Below are positions 15,484-16,697 of a DNA stretch of 16,697 nucleotides, piece by piece (position 1 is the first letter of the stretch; each line of letters opens with the position of its first letter). The notes below the pieces were generated by a model. The model was not told the DNA's origin. It worked only from the letters and a program-made list of their open reading frames with translations, and made no database searches. The stretch comes from Candidatus Heimdallarchaeota archaeon (GTDB taxonomy: Archaea; Asgardarchaeota; Heimdallarchaeia; Heimdallarchaeales; Heimdallarchaeaceae). The DNA lies in NCBI GenBank assembly GCA_030628305.1, contig DAOVRE010000006.1, forward strand, positions 1 to 16,697. Reading direction: 5' to 3'. A program made the translations under genes and the position numbers.

Positions 15484-15748
15484 TTGTGAATGGATGTGGG
15501 GATTCCGTTCACCCGTTTTTGAAAAGCTTGTGAACAGAAGATATCATCCGGCAAAAAAAGTAATGTGTTAATTCATGTGCTCAACATAAAAAATATTATT
15601 GTGAACAAAAAATCAAGACCCCTTCATTTCCACTGCAACTCGGTGTGTAACCCAAGAATCTGGTGTTCACAAGGTGTGAAACGTCTTAAACTGTAAATAA
15701 CTAAACAATCAGCCCATTATGCTACATTTCCTTTGGAGACATTCACAA
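15484..15748. repeat. Cluster of TTGTGAACA repeats in the origin region
   Basis: Exact copies are at 15528-15536 (plus), 15599-15607 (plus) and 15664-15672 (complement, TGTTCACAA). Partial copies are TTGTGAA at 15484-15490, GTTCAC at 15507-15512 and TTCACAA at 15742-15748, with TTCACA also at 15420-15425. Exact copies start 71 and 65 bases apart, roughly regular. They may be binding sites for the initiator or for another origin protein, or operators for the flanking genes. Confidence 0.7.
15618..15638 (-). other. Origin recognition box (ORB)
   Basis: Read on the minus strand, this contains GCAGTGGAAATGAAGGGGT. It matches the archaeal ORB pattern CAGTGGAAA followed after a few bases by a G-string (AAGGGG), the element bound by Orc1/Cdc6 in Sulfolobus, Aeropyrum and Pyrococcus. 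A weaker relative on the plus strand at 15484-15500 (TTGTGAATGGATGTGGGG) would point its G-string toward the same AT-rich centre, and AGGTGTGAAACG at 15672-15683 resembles a mini-ORB. Confidence 0.75.
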
Positions 15749-15921
15749 AAGAGGAGAAAAATCGGAAAAAAGAAAGCAATTATTGAAGAAGAAAAGAAGA
15801 TTGTAAAAGAACTTTAACTAAACAGTAGACTTAGGAGAATAGTTAAATAATTCCGTAAAAGAGGAGATTTAGCATAGAAGATGTTAAATTGTTTAATGTC
15901 ATGGAGTAGCAGGGTGAGATA

Positions 15922-16697
15922 ATGGTTAATTTTGATATAAAACTTTTAGAAGAATTATCTAATGAATTTGGTCCTAGTGGATTCGAATGGGAAGTTCAAA
16001 AGAAATTAAAGGAATATGTGAAAACTTATGCTGATCGGATACTACAAGATAGAACAGGTACACTGATTTTCACAGCGGATGGAGATGGAAACGGTCCAAA
16101 AATAATGATTGCAGGTCACGTTGATGAAATAGGGTTTCAAGTAGAAGCAATAACTAAGGAAGGTTATCTAAAGTTTCATCAATTAGGAGGATGGTGGGAT
16201 CAAACATTACTGTCACAGAGAGTGGTAATTAGAACAGTTGAAGGGGAAATGATACCAGGAATAATTGCTGCAAAACCACCACATGTAATTGAACCTGAAG
16301 AAAGGTCTAAGGTAGTTAAAAAAGATAAAATGTTCATAGATATAGGATGTTCGAACAAAGAAGAAGCAAAAGAGTTGGGGATAAGAATAGGAGATCCAAT
16401 AGCACCACATTCAATCTTTGAAATATGGGAAAGACCTAGAATAGTAGAAGGGAAAGATGGAAAATAAGATGAAAAAAGTACAGTAAAATTAGCTGTAGGG
16501 AAAGCTTTCGATGATAGAGTAGGAGCAGTAATAATTGCGGAGATAGTAAAGAAAATAAAAAAGGAGGGTATTAAACATCCAAACGTTATATATGGGGCAG
16601 CAACAAAACAAGAAGAAGTAGGGTTAAGAGGAGCAAGAACAGCAGCACAGATGTTAAAACCAGATATAGGGATAGCACTAGAAGTAGATATAGCAGG
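15922..16697 (+). pseudogene. M42-family aminopeptidase, interrupted by an in-frame TAA (runs off window)
   Basis: The first 181 codons give an M42 (glutamyl aminopeptidase/tetrahedral peptidase) N-terminus: LSNEFGPSGFEWEVQKKLKE, then IAGHVDEIGF with metal ligands His 66 and Asp 68, then the internal PDZ-like domain. A TAA at 16465-16467 stops the frame, but the same frame continues with GKAFDDRVGA (about 16501-16530), TKQEEVGLRGA with the catalytic Glu pair (16612-16617) and ALEVDIA up to the window edge, all conserved M42 motifs. No in-frame ATG, GTG or TTG follows the stop until 16648, so a split second protein is unlikely. The truncated product would lack most of the active site. The alternatives are a nonsense mutation, a sequence error or read-through. 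GGTGA four bases before ATG 15922 is a good ribosome binding site. Confidence 0.75.

Larger units (their letters stand above)
15331..15921. other. Candidate replication origin (non-coding, about 590 bases)
   Basis: No convincing gene lies in this stretch. It contains one near-consensus origin recognition box (15618-15638), three exact copies of the nonamer TTGTGAACA or its complement with further partial copies, and inverted repeats such as TTCACA-AGG-TGTGAA (15666-15680) and GTGAATGG/CCGTTCAC (15486-15493 and 15505-15512). It also has an AT-rich core around 15582-15612 that could unwind. orc1 starts about 0.9 kb to the left. The right part (15741-15870) is purine-rich and contains AAAAGAGGAGA twice (15747-15757 and 15857-15867), followed by the promoter of the M42 gene with TTAAATTG near 15884. 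The combination of ORB, repeats, AT-rich DNA and an adjacent initiator gene supports an origin. Confidence 0.75.

Noticed and set aside
15719..15817. 32-codon frame starting MLHFLWRHSQKRRKIGKKKA
   Set aside because: It is short, Lys/Glu-rich because of the purine-rich DNA, and overlaps an origin repeat; there is no Shine-Dalgarno or family resemblance. It could be a remnant, but I cannot support it.
1..16697. CRISPR arrays, insertion sequences and rRNA genes
   Set aside because: No regularly spaced direct repeats with unique spacers, no transposase or terminal inverted repeat pair, and no rRNA-like conserved sequence were seen.

Overview
The window is archaeal chromosome, AT-rich, and carries the archaeal information-processing set: the large subunit of DNA polymerase D, Orc1/Cdc6, a translation factor of the EF-2 family, ribosomal protein uS10, an Sm-like (LSM) protein and an archaeosine-type tRNA-guanine transglycosylase. 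TATA-like boxes lie about 25-30 bases upstream of many start codons, several of them leaving almost no leader, and some other genes have a GGTG-type Shine-Dalgarno. The EF-2-like protein lacks the diphthamide loop, which recalls the EF-2 paralogs described in Asgard archaea. That placement is an inference from one protein.

Layout. 1-457 (minus) is the start of polD2, divergent from a RuvC/RNase H-fold protein (602-1207). At 1411-3371 a MoxR-type AAA+ ATPase and a VWA-domain protein form a pair, and a canonical slippery heptamer sits directly on the stop codon between them. A multidomain PP-loop (PAPS reductase-like) protein with zinc ribbon, PUA and double ferredoxin domains follows at 3376-5394. 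Next come an LSM protein (5456-5875), TgtA (5932-7536) and an uncharacterised possibly OB-fold protein (7594-8532). On the minus strand are uS10 (8594-8908) and a small coiled-coil protein (9006-9398), divergent from the EF-2-like gene (9567-11567). A minus-strand run follows: an MTA/SAH-deaminase-like amidohydrolase (11813-13126), orc1/cdc6 (13197-14420) and a winged-helix protein (14536-14850). A DUF6788-like small protein (14983-15330) lies just before a 590-base non-coding region. The window ends in an M42 aminopeptidase gene broken by an in-frame TAA.

The most notable non-coding element is 15331-15921. It holds a near-perfect archaeal origin recognition box (ORB) on the minus strand at 15618-15638, three exact copies of TTGTGAACA (or its complement) plus partial copies, inverted repeats and an AT-rich core. 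Together with orc1 about 1 kb away, this is a strong candidate replication origin with an additional, apparently lineage-specific repeat. Other points of interest are the possible -1 frameshift fusing MoxR to VWA, the diphthamide-less EF-2, a PUA-PP-loop-ferredoxin enzyme that probably acts on RNA, and the interrupted peptidase.
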